From contig NZ_JALKAA010000002.1 in NCBI RefSeq assembly GCF_024171605.1, positions 248,001 to 312,000 of the forward strand: 64,000 nt of DNA, written 5' to 3'. Shown one piece after another: positions 8,443 through 16,658 of this stretch; position 1 is the first letter of the stretch, and each line of letters opens with the position of its first letter. The position numbers were made by a program, and so were the translations under genes. The notes beneath the pieces were generated by a model. It saw only the letters and a program-made list of their open reading frames with translations. It was not told where the DNA came from and did not search any database. Origin of the DNA: Pontibacter sp. HSC-36F09. Lineage in GTDB: Bacteria; Bacteroidota; Bacteroidia; Cytophagales; Hymenobacteraceae.

Positions 8443-9075
8443 ATGCAACGACCCTTCAAAATCATCATAATGGCCGGCATTGCGCTGGTGCTTTTCTATT
8501 TTGTGCGCGAGTCTTTTCTGAGCGACGACAATTACCTGATTCCACTGAAAAAAGAGCGGGAGGAAAAAGACCTGTCGTTTCGCGGCCGCACGAACAGTCC
8601 TTTTGAGGAAGCCGACCGCAGGATGTTCACCAACCTGATGTATTACGAGCCCAACCTGGACTACCGCGTAAACGTGAAACTGGAAGACATTTCCCCGAAA
8701 GACACGGTGCACATGCCCATGACCAACGGCAGCACCGAGGCTTACATGCGCTATGCCATCGCCAATTTTGAGCTAAACGGAGAGCCGCAGCGCCTGACGC
8801 TCTACAAAAAGGTGAAAGAGGAAGAAGATAAGCTGTTTGTGCCCTTTACCGATAAAACCAACGGTTTCGATACCTATGGCGGTGGTCGCTACATGGATGT
8901 GCCGATCAAAGAAGGCGCCAAAACGGCCACCCTCGACTTCAATCGCGCCTACAGCCCTTTTTGCGCCTACAACCCTGAATACGTATGCCCGGTGCCGCCC
9001 AAAGAAAACCGCCTGACTGTGGCAGTGGAGGCCGGCGAGAAAAACTACGATAAAGTGCATCCGGTGGTGGAGTAG
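8443..9075 (+). CDS. DUF1684 domain protein, membrane anchored
   Basis: A 210-residue protein with one N-terminal membrane anchor (about residues 6-22). The DUF1684 core is recognisable from LFVPFTDKTNGFDTYGGGRYMD, DFNRAYSPFCAYNPEYVCP, then VPPKENRLTVAVEAGEK near the C-terminus. The N-terminal half of the full-length family domain (DGWLTLAGLFWL type) is missing, in contrast to the paralogue at 54605-55534. Function of the family is unknown; a conserved pair of Cys (FCAYNPEYVCP) suggests a disulfide outside the cytoplasm. It begins 39 bases after glpD and may be cotranscribed. Confidence 0.85.
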   Translation: MQRPFKIIIMAGIALVLFYFVRESFLSDDNYLIPLKKEREEKDLSFRGRTNSPFEEADRRMFTNLMYYEPNLDYRVNVKLEDISPKDTVHMPMTNGSTEAYMRYAIANFELNGEPQRLTLYKKVKEEEDKLFVPFTDKTNGFDTYGGGRYMDVPIKEGAKTATLDFNRAYSPFCAYNPEYVCPVPPKENRLTVAVEAGEKNYDKVHPVVE

Positions 9076-9184
9076 GGCTTTTTTGTGTCACCCAACTCGT
9101 ATCAGGTAACACGATCGCTTTCAGGAAGTACTCGACAAAGGATTTTATAGAAGGTGCTATACCTGAACGCTCCATCGCTATATC

Positions 9185-9241
9185 GGATTTGTAATCTGCC
9201 TGCCAGCAGCTACTGCCTCTGCGATTGCGGATTACAAGTCT
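9185..9241. repeat. Imperfect inverted repeat (REP-like) in the glpD-pheT gap
   Basis: In the 338-base gap between the DUF1684 gene and pheT, GGATTTGTAATC (9185-9196) and GATTACAAGTCT (9230-9241) pair over nine uninterrupted bases, with a GC-rich, self-pairing loop (CCAGCAG near 9203, CTGCTGG at 9240). Similar GGATTTGTAATC/GATTACAAATCC palindromes are common between genes in Bacteroidota, from general knowledge. The rest of the gap holds no convincing ORF: one copy of CTATACCTG near 9158 and an AT-rich stretch before pheT. Confidence 0.55.
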
Positions 9242-9352
9242 GCTGGTCATAAACTTTCGGATTGCAAACTGAAAGAGCAGCCTCTGGTGAGGTAGCTTCA
9301 TCTAAAATTCCTTTGTCCTATTGGCTTTTATCAAAGAGCAAAGAAAAATCCT

Positions 9353-9360
9353 TAATTTTG
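9353..9360 (+). promoter_or_regulatory. Candidate -7 box (TAATTTTG) for pheT
   Basis: TAATTTTG fits the Bacteroidota -7 consensus TAnnTTTG and lies 53 bases upstream of the pheT start. No TTG sits at the expected 19-21 base distance upstream, so the -33 element is missing or weak. Confidence 0.4.
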
Positions 9361-9413
9361 GGAATTAGCTTCAACCGAACGGGGCTATACCTTACAGAAC
9401 AACAAAAATAACC

Positions 9414-11831
9414 ATGCTGATTTCATTCGACTGGCTGAAACAACTCATTTCTATAGATAAAACCGCTGAAGAAACAGGCGCCTTGCTGACAGGCTCTGGT
9501 CTGGAAGTGGAAGCGATTCACAATTTCGACCAGGTAAAAGGCGGTCTGGAGGGCATCGTGATAGGCGAAGTGCTGACCTGTGAGCGCCATCCGGATGCTG
9601 ACCGCCTGAGCGTGACCACCGTGGATATAGGCACAGGCGAGCCAAGCCAAATTGTGTGCGGTGCGCCCAACGTAGCTGCCGGACAGAAAGTGGTAGTGGC
9701 GACCGTGAACAGCACGCTATACCCTAGCGGTGGTGAGTCTTTCAAAATCAAGAAATCAAAAATACGCGGAGCTGCTTCCGAAGGTATGATTTGCGCCGAA
9801 GACGAGATTGGCGTCGGCACATCCCATGCCGGCATCATGGTGCTCGACACCGATTTGCCAAACGGTACGCCTGCCGCTGAGTATTTCGGTCTGGGCTCTG
9901 ACAAGGTATTCGAAATCGGATTAACGCCAAACCGCGCTGATGCCGCTTCGCACCTGGGTGTAGCCCGCGACCTGAAAGCCCTCTTGCGTGTGCCTTATAC
10001 CTTGCCTTCTGTAGAAGATTTCAACGTGAGCAATACGACCCGCCCGATTGAGGTGGAGATCGGAAACATAGAGGCCTGCCCAAGGTATGCCGGTGTAACC
10101 GTGAGCGGCGTGAAGGTGGGACCTTCGCCGGAGTGGCTGCAGAAGCGCCTGCGTGCCATCGACCTGGCCCCGATCAACAACATCGTGGACGTGACCAACT
10201 ACGTGCTGCACGAGTTGGGTCAGCCGCTGCACGCGTTTGATGCTGATAAAATAAAAGGCAATAAGATTGTCGTGAAAACTGCCGAAGCCGACAGTAAATT
10301 CGTGACGCTGGACGGTGTGGAGCGCAAACTCAAAGCCAACGACCTGATGATCTGCAACGCCGAAGAACCGATGGCGATTGGCGGTGTTTTCGGTGGCAAA
10401 GAGTCGGGAGTGAGTGAAGAAACAACGAATATTTTCATCGAAAGTGCTTACTTCTCGCCAGACTACGTTCGCCGCACAGGTATGGCGCACAACCTCAAAA
10501 CCGACGCGTCATTCCGTTTCGAGCGCGGCACCGACCCGAATATGGTGATTACCGCTTTGAAGCGTGCTGCTTTGCTTATACAGGAAGTGGCTGGCGGTGA
10601 GATTAGCTCTGAGATTGTAGACGTATACCCGCAGGCGATTCAGAACCTGGAACTGACGCTGGATATTGAGCGTGCTCATATCTTAATCGGTCAGCACATT
10701 GGCGCTGAGCGCATGAAAGAAATCCTGACCGACTTAGGTATAGAAATCACCGGCGAAACAGAAGAGAAGCTGCATGTTTCTGTGCCGCCGTTTAAAGTAG
10801 ACGTAACCCGCGAGGCCGATTTGGTGGAGGAAATCCTGCGCATTTACGGTTTCAATAACATCGAGGTGAGCGAGCACATGGCCACCACCTACATGGCCAG
10901 CTTCCCGAAACCTTACCCGGAGGACATCACGGGCACCATACTGGATTACATCTCGGCTAACGGCTTCCACGAGATCATCACCAACTCCATTACCAACTCC
11001 AACTACTATGCCGCTGGCGGAGACGAGGAGATGGCCGGGCTGGTGAAAGTGCTCAACTACAACAGCGAAGACCTAGACGTGCTGCGCAAGAGCATGGTGT
11101 TTTCGGGTCTGGAAGTGCTGCGCTACAACATCAACCGCCGTCAGCGCGACCTCAAGGTATACGAACTCGGCAAGGTATACGAGCAACTGGAAGACGGCTA
11201 CAAAGAGACCCGCAAACTGGCGCTTTACATGGTAGGCAACACCACCGCCGAAAGCTGGAAGCAGCCCGCCCAGAAAGTAGCTTTCCATGACCTGGCAGGT
11301 ATGGTGCAGAACGTGCTGCAGAAACTCAACGCTGCCGACTACGAAGTGCAGGCCATTGAGCAAAGCCGCTATATGCGCCAGGGCATCACCTACGTGAAAA
11401 ACGGCACCGTGATCGCACAGGTCGGTTTGCTGGACGCAGCCGTGACCAAAGCCATGGACGTGAAAGAACAGGTATGGTACGCCGAACTCAACTGGGACTA
11501 CCTCATCAAGAAATACAAAGACAAACTGGTGGCCGAGGAGTTGCCGAAGTTCCCGGAAGTGCGCCGCGACCTGTCGCTGGTGGTGGACAAGAACCTGACC
11601 TTTGAGCAGCTGAAGCAAATAGCGCTGCGCACCGAGCGCAAGCTCCTGCAAGGCGTGAACGTGTTCGATGTGTACGAAGGCGATAAGATAGCCGCAGGCA
11701 AGAAAGCCTATGCTTTGAGCTTCACGTTGCTGGACCGCCAGCAAACTTTGACCGACAAAGTGATCGATGGCGTGATGAACCGCCTGATGCAGCAATTTGA
11801 GAAACAGCTGGGAGCCATTATCCGCAAATAG
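9414..11831 (+). CDS. pheT: Phenylalanine--tRNA ligase beta subunit
   Basis: The 805-residue length and domain order match PheT: N-terminal EMAP/tRNA-binding domain (about residues 40-155, with IVIGEVLTCERHPDADRLSV), B3/B4 editing region, B5 domain (GFNNIEVSEH area), catalytic-like core and C-terminal FDX-ACB anticodon-binding domain (FPEVRRDLSLVVDKNLTFEQ...). With PheS, encoded elsewhere, it forms the alpha2beta2 synthetase that charges tRNA-Phe and edits mis-attached Tyr. Three bases separate it from the coiled-coil gene, which indicates cotranscription with the zapA cluster. Confidence 0.98.
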   Translation: MLISFDWLKQLISIDKTAEETGALLTGSGLEVEAIHNFDQVKGGLEGIVIGEVLTCERHPDADRLSVTTVDIGTGEPSQIVCGAPNVAAGQKVVVATVNSTLYPSGGESFKIKKSKIRGAASEGMICAEDEIGVGTSHAGIMVLDTDLPNGTPAAEYFGLGSDKVFEIGLTPNRADAASHLGVARDLKALLRVPYTLPSVEDFNVSNTTRPIEVEIGNIEACPRYAGVTVSGVKVGPSPEWLQKRLRAIDLAPINNIVDVTNYVLHELGQPLHAFDADKIKGNKIVVKTAEADSKFVTLDGVERKLKANDLMICNAEEPMAIGGVFGGKESGVSEETTNIFIESAYFSPDYVRRTGMAHNLKTDASFRFERGTDPNMVITALKRAALLIQEVAGGEISSEIVDVYPQAIQNLELTLDIERAHILIGQHIGAERMKEILTDLGIEITGETEEKLHVSVPPFKVDVTREADLVEEILRIYGFNNIEVSEHMATTYMASFPKPYPEDITGTILDYISANGFHEIITNSITNSNYYAAGGDEEMAGLVKVLNYNSEDLDVLRKSMVFSGLEVLRYNINRRQRDLKVYELGKVYEQLEDGYKETRKLALYMVGNTTAESWKQPAQKVAFHDLAGMVQNVLQKLNAADYEVQAIEQSRYMRQGITYVKNGTVIAQVGLLDAAVTKAMDVKEQVWYAELNWDYLIKKYKDKLVAEELPKFPEVRRDLSLVVDKNLTFEQLKQIALRTERKLLQGVNVFDVYEGDKIAAGKKAYALSFTLLDRQQTLTDKVIDGVMNRLMQQFEKQLGAIIRK

Positions 11832-11833
11832 TT

Positions 11834-12130
11834 ATGCCAAAGGAAAAACAACTGCAACAGCTTCAGTCGATTGAGAGCAAGGTGCGCCAGCTCTTAAACC
11901 GCCACACCGACGCGCAACAGAAGCTTGCCGCCGCGCAGGAAGAAATTAAAATGCTGGAGTCGCAGCTGCAGGAGCGGGAACAGCAAATAAAAAATTTTCA
12001 AAATCAAGAGAATATTGTTAAGATTGTAGATGCGATAGCAGGAAACACTGCAAATTCGACAGAGTTAAAGCTGAAGTTAAACGAATATATAAGGGAAATT
12101 GATAAGTGTATCGCCTACTTGCGTGACTAG
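11834..12130 (+). CDS. Coiled-coil protein between pheT and zapA
   Basis: A 98-residue protein, rich in Gln, Glu and Lys with heptad-like Leu/Ile spacing (about residues 5-60, EKQLQQLQSIESKVRQLL...), followed by a short helical C-terminus ending NEYIREIDKCIAYLRD. It has no signal peptide. Its location between pheT and zapA, small size and coiled-coil make a cell-division partner role plausible, analogous to the ZapA-ZapB pairing, but there is no sequence motif that proves this. It overlaps nothing and starts 3 bases after pheT. Confidence 0.82.
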   Translation: MPKEKQLQQLQSIESKVRQLLNRHTDAQQKLAAAQEEIKMLESQLQEREQQIKNFQNQENIVKIVDAIAGNTANSTELKLKLNEYIREIDKCIAYLRD

Positions 12131-12220
12131 CGGGAGGCAGTGAGCTGGAGCCGGACATACGGCAGGCCATTGTCAGGAAACAAAGAAACGAAGTGGCCCT
12201 ATACCTAAAAAACGCAACGG

Positions 12221-12505
12221 ATGGGTGAATTAGCTATTAAGATTCGCATCGCAGAACGCGAGTATCCGATGCGGGTGAAGGAAGAAGAAGAAGAAAGGCT
12301 TCGGGTAGTGGGTAAACTTTTGAACGAGCGCCTGCGCTTTTTCAAAGACCAGTTTGGCATACAGGACAAGCAGGACTTGCTGGCTATGGTGGCTTTTGAA
12401 ACCATGGTGGACAAGCTGAAGCTCGAGGATGACAAAAATGCCCATCTCGACAAAGTAGGTGCGCAACTGAGCGTGCTCGACGAGCTCTTATCAACAAATA
12501 AGTAA
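12221..12505 (+). CDS. zapA: Cell division protein ZapA
   Basis: A 94-residue protein with the ZapA layout: an N-terminal beta-hairpin region (LAIKIRIAEREYPMRV, then a charged EEEEERLR helix start), the long central helix, and the DLLAMVAFETMVDKLKLED segment typical of Bacteroidota ZapA. ZapA binds and bundles FtsZ filaments and stabilises the Z-ring at midcell. It lies 90 bases after the coiled-coil gene; the gap contains one CTATACCT word. A structured non-coding stretch follows before rny. Confidence 0.93.
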   Translation: MGELAIKIRIAEREYPMRVKEEEEERLRVVGKLLNERLRFFKDQFGIQDKQDLLAMVAFETMVDKLKLEDDKNAHLDKVGAQLSVLDELLSTNK

Positions 12506-12507
12506 AC

Positions 12508-12600
12508 CAAACCGAGACTGCCCCCTAAGCAGTCTAATTAACTACAGTGTGGTTTGTAAAGCCACTTCACTGTCTTGCTGCAGGTACTGCTATTGTTTTT
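12508..12600 (+). ncRNA. Structured intergenic RNA, possibly 6S-like
   Basis: The 117-base gap between zapA and rny can form several hairpins: AGACTGC (12515) with GCAGTCT (12529), and ACAGTGTGG (12544-12552) with CCACTTCACTGT (12562-12573). An alternative fold pairs GCAGT (12529) with ACTGC (12586) around an open bubble and the ACAGTG hairpin, which is the general shape of 6S RNA. A T-rich run follows (TATTGTTTTT). The position downstream of zapA is the classic ssrS place in Proteobacteria. Both folds are my own pairing by eye; a leader or attenuator for rny is the main alternative. Confidence 0.35.
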
Positions 12601-12622
12601 ATAAACCATAAAAGCGTATAGT

Positions 12623-14188
12623 ATGTCCGATATTTTAATCATTCTAATCACCGCCATTGTCGCGCTCGGAGTCGGCGTGTACATTGGGCGCGTACTCCTG
12701 CAAAAGGTATACAAACAGCAGGAGGAAGCTGCCCGCCAAAAGGCAAAATCCATTATCCGCGAAGCTGAAATCAACGCCGAAGGCATCAAGAAAGACCGCA
12801 TGCTGGAGGCCAAGGAAAAATTCCTGAAGCTGAAGTCTGAGTTCGAAGAAGAATCGAACAAGAAGAAGAACATCATCATTCAGAACGAGAACAAGGTAAA
12901 GCAGCGCGAGCAGCACGTGGCCAAGCAGATGGAACAGACCAAGCGCCGCGAAACTGAACTCGACAAGGAGAAGGAAGCACTCGACCACCAACTGGAAGTT
13001 CTCAAGAAACGCAAAGAAGAAGTAGAACAGCAGCACAGCGAGGTAGTGGCACGTCTCGAGAAAATAGCTGGTCTGACCGCAGCCGAAGCCCGCGAGCAAA
13101 TGGTAGAAGCCCTGAAAAGCGAAGCCACGTCGCATGCATCTTCTTACGTGAAGGACATTGTGGCCCAGGCCAAACTCACCGCTACCAAAGAAGCCAAGAA
13201 AATTGTGGTGGAGACTATCCAGCGTACTGCCGCGGAGCACGCCATCGAAAACTGCGTGTCTGTTTTCAACATCGAAAGCGACGACATCAAAGGCAAGATC
13301 ATCGGTCGTGAAGGCCGTAACATCCGCGCTCTGGAAGCTGCCACTGGTGTAGAAATCATCGTAGATGACACTCCGGAAGCGATCATTATCTCTGGTTTTG
13401 ATCCGGTTCGTCGCGAAATTGCCCGACTGTCGCTGCACCGTTTAGTAGCTGACGGTCGTATCCACCCGGCCCGCATTGAGGAGGTAGTTTCGAAAACCCG
13501 CAAAAACATTGAAGAAGAGATTGTGGAAATCGGTGAGCGTACTGCCATCGATTTAGGTATACACGGTCTGCACCCTGAACTGATCAAGATGGTGGGCCGC
13601 ATGCGCTTCCGCTCTTCTTACGGACAAAACCTGCTGCAGCACTCACGCGAAGTAGCCAACCTGTGCGCCACCATGGCCGCAGAACTTGGGTTGAACGTGA
13701 AACACGCCAAGCGCGCCGGTCTGTTGCACGACATCGGTAAAGTAACCCCAGACGAGCCGGAATTGCCACACGCGATCATCGGTATGGAGCTGGCCAAGAA
13801 ATACAAGGAGCATCCGGATATCTGCAACGCCATCGGCGCTCACCACGACGAAATCGAGATGACCGCGATGATTTCTCCGTTGATCCAAGCTTGCGACGCC
13901 ATCTCCGGTTCTAGACCGGGTGCCCGCCGCGAGATCATGGAGTCGTATATCAAGCGTCTGAAGGATTTGGAAGCTGCTGCCGTATCATTTGACGGTGTGA
14001 ACCAGTGCTACGCTATCCAGGCTGGCCGCGAACTTCGCATCATGGTAGACGCCGACAACGTGAGTGACGAAAAAGCCGCACAGCTTTCATTTGACATCTC
14101 GCAGAAGATCGAAAAAGAAATGCAGTACCCAGGCCAGATCAAAATCACGGTAATCCGCGAAATGAGAGCCATTAGCTACGCCAAGTAA
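12623..14188 (+). CDS. rny: Ribonuclease Y
   Basis: The 521-residue protein has the full RNase Y architecture: an N-terminal membrane helix (about residues 3-22, [19 protein letters not shown]), a long coiled coil (roughly 30-180), a KH domain with [15 protein letters not shown], and an HD hydrolase domain with LLHDIGKV and GAHHDEIE. RNase Y is a membrane-anchored endonuclease that starts mRNA decay. It is the last gene of the pheT-zapA stretch and is followed directly by a strong terminator at 14209-14244. Confidence 0.97.
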   Translation: MSDILIILITAIVALGVGVYIGRVLLQKVYKQQEEAARQKAKSIIREAEINAEGIKKDRMLEAKEKFLKLKSEFEEESNKKKNIIIQNENKVKQREQHVAKQMEQTKRRETELDKEKEALDHQLEVLKKRKEEVEQQHSEVVARLEKIAGLTAAEAREQMVEALKSEATSHASSYVKDIVAQAKLTATKEAKKIVVETIQRTAAEHAIENCVSVFNIESDDIKGKIIGREGRNIRALEAATGVEIIVDDTPEAIIISGFDPVRREIARLSLHRLVADGRIHPARIEEVVSKTRKNIEEEIVEIGERTAIDLGIHGLHPELIKMVGRMRFRSSYGQNLLQHSREVANLCATMAAELGLNVKHAKRAGLLHDIGKVTPDEPELPHAIIGMELAKKYKEHPDICNAIGAHHDEIEMTAMISPLIQACDAISGSRPGARREIMESYIKRLKDLEAAAVSFDGVNQCYAIQAGRELRIMVDADNVSDEKAAQLSFDISQKIEKEMQYPGQIKITVIREMRAISYAK

Positions 14189-14208
14189 GGTATAGCCCAG
14201 GTATAAAC

Positions 14209-14244
14209 AAAAGCCGCCTGTTACTATTGTAGCAGGCGGCTTTT
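14209..14244. terminator. Rho-independent terminator between rny and dps
   Basis: AAAAGCCGCCTG (14209-14220) and CAGGCGGCTTTT (14233-14244) pair perfectly over 12 bases around a 12-base loop. A-rich and T-rich flanks on both sides suit termination of both convergent genes, rny and dps. Confidence 0.92.
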
Positions 14245-14277
14245 GCATTAAACTAAAACCAATCGTCACTTAAATTC

Positions 14278-14751
14278 TTAGCTCAGGAAAGCCTTCAGCA
14301 TCCAAAGCGTTTTTTCATTTTCGTTGATGTCTTCACTCACCAGCGCTACCGTACCTTCGTCGTCACGCTCGGCGGCCAGCGCCAGAATATCACGCTCCAG
14401 ACTTACAATCACAGACAGGTTCTGGTGCGTCGCTTCTACCGTTTCGCGGTCACCGCTCAGGCTTGATGCCTCCTGTATGCTCGACACACGCAGGTAGTCC
14501 GAGAAGGAATGCAGCGGCTTCTGGCCAATGGTCAGGATACGTTCTGCCAGCGCATCGATGCGGGCCAGCGCGCTGTTGTACAACTCCTCATACTTGGCAT
14601 GCAGCTGGAAGAAGTGTATGCCCTTGATGTTCCAATGAAAACCGCGCAGGTTCTGGTAGTAAATGTGATAGTTGGCCAATAACTCGTTCAGCTTGTCAGC
14701 AATTTCTACGGAGTCTTGTTTCTCCAATCCAATATTAGTCAGCTTATTCAT
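14278..14751 (-). CDS. dps: Dps family DNA-protection/ferritin-like protein
   Basis: A 157-residue Dps protein: LLANYHIYYQNLRGFHWNIKG carries the ferroxidase His, and FQLHAKYEELYNSALARIDALAERI supplies the remaining conserved Glu/Asp residues of the inter-subunit iron site. Dps dodecamers oxidise Fe(II) with peroxide, store iron and protect DNA. I chose ATG at 14751 over 14784 because the Bacteroidota promoter at 14782-14813 overlaps the upstream ATG, which therefore cannot be in the message. It is divergent from oxyR, the arrangement expected for a peroxide-induced gene. Confidence 0.95.
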   Translation of the reverse strand: MNKLTNIGLEKQDSVEIADKLNELLANYHIYYQNLRGFHWNIKGIHFFQLHAKYEELYNSALARIDALAERILTIGQKPLHSFSDYLRVSSIQEASSLSGDRETVEATHQNLSVIVSLERDILALAAERDDEGTVALVSEDINENEKTLWMLKAFLS

Positions 14752-14771
14752 AGTCTTGTATGTCTTTATTG

Positions 14772-14785
14772 TTTGTATATACAAA
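14772..14785. promoter_or_regulatory. 14-bp perfect palindrome at the dps start site
   Basis: TTTGTATATACAAA is a perfect palindrome that overlaps the dps -7 box (14782-14789) and the predicted transcription start. It could be an operator for a dimeric repressor; an OxyR site is less likely at this position because activators usually bind upstream of the promoter. It also supplies part of the -7 sequence, so its symmetry could be incidental. Confidence 0.4.
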
Positions 14786-14813
14786 TATACCCAAATTGTG
14801 ATTATAAACCAAA
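14782..14813 (-). promoter_or_regulatory. dps promoter (Bacteroidota type)
   Basis: On the minus strand TTTG (14810-14813) and TATATTTG (14782-14789) are separated by 20 bases, matching the Bacteroidota vegetative consensus TTTG / ~19-21 nt / TAnnTTTG. The predicted start lies near 14775, leaving a leader of about 25 bases before the ATG at 14751. Confidence 0.75.
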
Positions 14814-14899
14814 TCGATTATATTGATGCAGGTATAGAGATAATCTATACTTTAGCGGGTGGAGGCTAAAAAGTCTGTCTGCCTGAGGTGACTGGCCTG

Positions 14900-14931
14900 T
14901 TGATATAAAGCGCCTCTATACTATACGTTTG
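14900..14931 (+). promoter_or_regulatory. oxyR promoter, predicting a leaderless message
   Basis: TTG (14900-14902) and TACGTTTG (14924-14931) have a 21-base spacer and fit the Bacteroidota consensus. The -7 box ends only five bases before the oxyR ATG at 14937, so transcription should begin at or next to the start codon. Confidence 0.65.
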
Positions 14932-14936
14932 ATAGC

Positions 14937-15887
14937 ATGACACTGGTACAATTAGAATATTTATTGGCGGTAGACACGCACCGTCATTTTGCGACGGCGG
15001 CAGATAACTGTTTCGTGACGCAGCCCACTCTGAGTATGCAGCTGCAAAAGCTGGAAGAAGAGTTAGGAGTACAGTTATTTGATCGAAGCAGAGTGCCTGT
15101 GCGGCCCACCGAGATTGGAAAGGAAGTGATTGCCCAGGCCCGTATTGTGGTGGCGGAGTCGAAAAAGATAAGAGAGATTGTGCAGAACCAGAAGCAGGAG
15201 CTGAGCGGCGAACTGCGCGTGGGCGTTATACCTACCTTAGCACCCTACCTGATACCGCTTTTCGTGACGAGCTTTATGGAGAAGTATCCGGATGTGCGAC
15301 TGGTGGTGCAGGAGTTGCTGACCGAGGAAATTGTGCAGAAGCTGAACTATGAGCTGCTTGATGTTGGTTTGTTGGTGACGCCCCTCGAGGACAAGTCTAT
15401 AAAGGAGTTGCCGCTGTTTTACGAAGCTTTTGTGGCCTATATCAACCCGTCTCACCCATTAGCTAATAGCAAGGCTATAAGCCCGGAGCAGCTCGACCTG
15501 GACGAATTGTGGGTGCTCAACGAAGGGCACTGTTTCCGGAGCCAGGTGCTCAACATCTGTAACCGGGGCGGAGGCACAACCCCTTCCGGCCACTTCGACT
15601 ACAAGAGCGGCTCCCTCGAAACCCTCAAACGCATTGTAGAAACCCAACGCGGACTCACGCTGCTACCCGAACTCTCCGTACTCGATATACCTGCCGAAAA
15701 GCAGTTGCTCGTCCATACCTTCCGGGAGCCGCAGCCGCAGCGGGAAGTAAGCCTGGTCGTACACCGCAGCTTCCTGAAAAAACGCCTGATCGAGGCCCTG
15801 CAGAATGAAATTGTAGCCGCTATACCTGCGCACATCCGTAACCGCAAAAATCAGCAAGTGGTGGGAGTGAAGGAGTTGGGGAGTTGA
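14937..15887 (+). CDS. oxyR: OxyR, peroxide-sensing LysR-type regulator
   Basis: A 316-residue LysR-family regulator. Residues 1-60 form the winged helix-turn-helix (MTLVQLEYLLAVDTHRHFAT..., then TQPTLSMQLQKLEEELG). The regulatory domain holds NEGHCFRSQVLNIC, and by counting codons the two cysteines fall at residues 199 and 208, the same numbers as the redox pair of E. coli OxyR. Peroxide forms a disulfide between them and activates transcription. The gene is divergent from dps, the likely target. Its promoter leaves almost no untranslated leader. No clear terminator follows; the next 770 bases are repeat-rich. Confidence 0.95.
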   Translation: MTLVQLEYLLAVDTHRHFATAADNCFVTQPTLSMQLQKLEEELGVQLFDRSRVPVRPTEIGKEVIAQARIVVAESKKIREIVQNQKQELSGELRVGVIPTLAPYLIPLFVTSFMEKYPDVRLVVQELLTEEIVQKLNYELLDVGLLVTPLEDKSIKELPLFYEAFVAYINPSHPLANSKAISPEQLDLDELWVLNEGHCFRSQVLNICNRGGGTTPSGHFDYKSGSLETLKRIVETQRGLTLLPELSVLDIPAEKQLLVHTFREPQPQREVSLVVHRSFLKKRLIEALQNEIVAAIPAHIRNRKNQQVVGVKELGS

Positions 15888-15941
15888 GGAGGTTAGAACT
15901 GCAGGTATGGTCAAGGACTGTCGGAATCTTGCATTGAGTGC

Positions 15942-16500
15942 TTGTCTGAATCAGGATTTAAGAATTAGAAGATTGACAGGATTTCCGTGCACGATTAACA
16001 TCCCTGTGCCCCCTTCTTTGTCGAGAGCCCCTACCCCCAAGGGGGATTTTCTGCCATTCAAGTATTCTGGGTATAGATAGCTATGTAGCTGCTGCAGTTT
16101 AGGTTGTTACTTTACTCAACCCACCCCTGCCCCTCCCGAGAGGGGAATTCCTGCCGCTGCGGTCTCACAAGTATAAAGCCTGTAGCGGCAGCAATCCTTT
16201 TGCTCTACCGGGTCCAACCACCCCTAACCCCTCCTTGTCTAAGGAGGGGAGTCTGAAACTGCCATTTCAAGGTTTACTCTTCGTTTTTTCAGACCCAGAC
16301 TACACAAACCCCTGGCAGGTATAGCAAGACTAACTTGCCCCGGAAGCTATAAAACAGATCACATTAGCCAGGTGCACATTTCGGCGCTCCACTGTTCGAG
16401 CGTTCAGCGAGTTTGGAGCGTCTTGATTTTTTTGCTTACTTTTTTCATCAAGGAAAAAAGTGAGGCCCGCCCGGCTAGGGCAAGCTATGAAACCAATTAG
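15942..16500. repeat. Diverged dispersed repeat, copy A
   Basis: This non-coding stretch within the 770-base oxyR-sucD gap shares a series of words, in the same order but opposite orientation, with 25690-26151. Exact shared blocks include an 18-mer (15942-15959 versus 26134-26151), GATTAACATCC (15993 versus 26065) and a 22-mer (16419-16440 versus 25735-25756). A block resembling ACCCCTCCTTGTCTAAGGAG near 16225 has a near match near 25945. Small palindromes such as the latter recur inside it. It contains no credible gene; a short minus-strand frame at 16330-16548 is composed of the repeat itself. Confidence 0.75.
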
Positions 16501-16592
16501 CCTAGAGTATAGAGAAGCAGTAGCTACGCCAGGTATAGGTATAGCCACGACCGTTGCTTAAGACGCCCCGCGAGGTCTGCTACCGAAAACAA

Positions 16593-16622
16593 AACAGGCT
16601 GCCTCATCAGAAGCAGCCCGTT
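16593..16622 (-). terminator. Terminator downstream of sucD
   Basis: AACAGGCTGC (16593-16602) pairs with GCAGCCCGTT (16613-16622) with one G-T pair, 37 bases beyond the sucD stop on the minus strand. The minus-strand flank is T-rich (TTTTGTTTTCGG). Confidence 0.75.
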
Positions 16623-16658
16623 TCTATGTTTATACCTAATCAGGTATAGCAAATCAAA

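Noticed and set aside
11073-11795. 240-codon minus-strand frame inside pheT
   Set aside because: Antisense shadow of a well-conserved gene.
14772-14785. The dps palindrome as an OxyR site
   Set aside because: OxyR activators bind upstream of the promoter over about 45 bases of spaced ATAG elements; this single palindrome overlaps the start site instead.
16001-16270. GC-rich CCCCTAACCCCTCC words as a possible CRISPR or tandem array
   Set aside because: No regular spacing or constant repeat unit; they are short palindromes within a dispersed element.
16330-16548. 72-codon minus-strand frame in the oxyR-sucD gap
   Set aside because: Made of the dispersed repeat (copy A); the corresponding frame is not kept in copy B.
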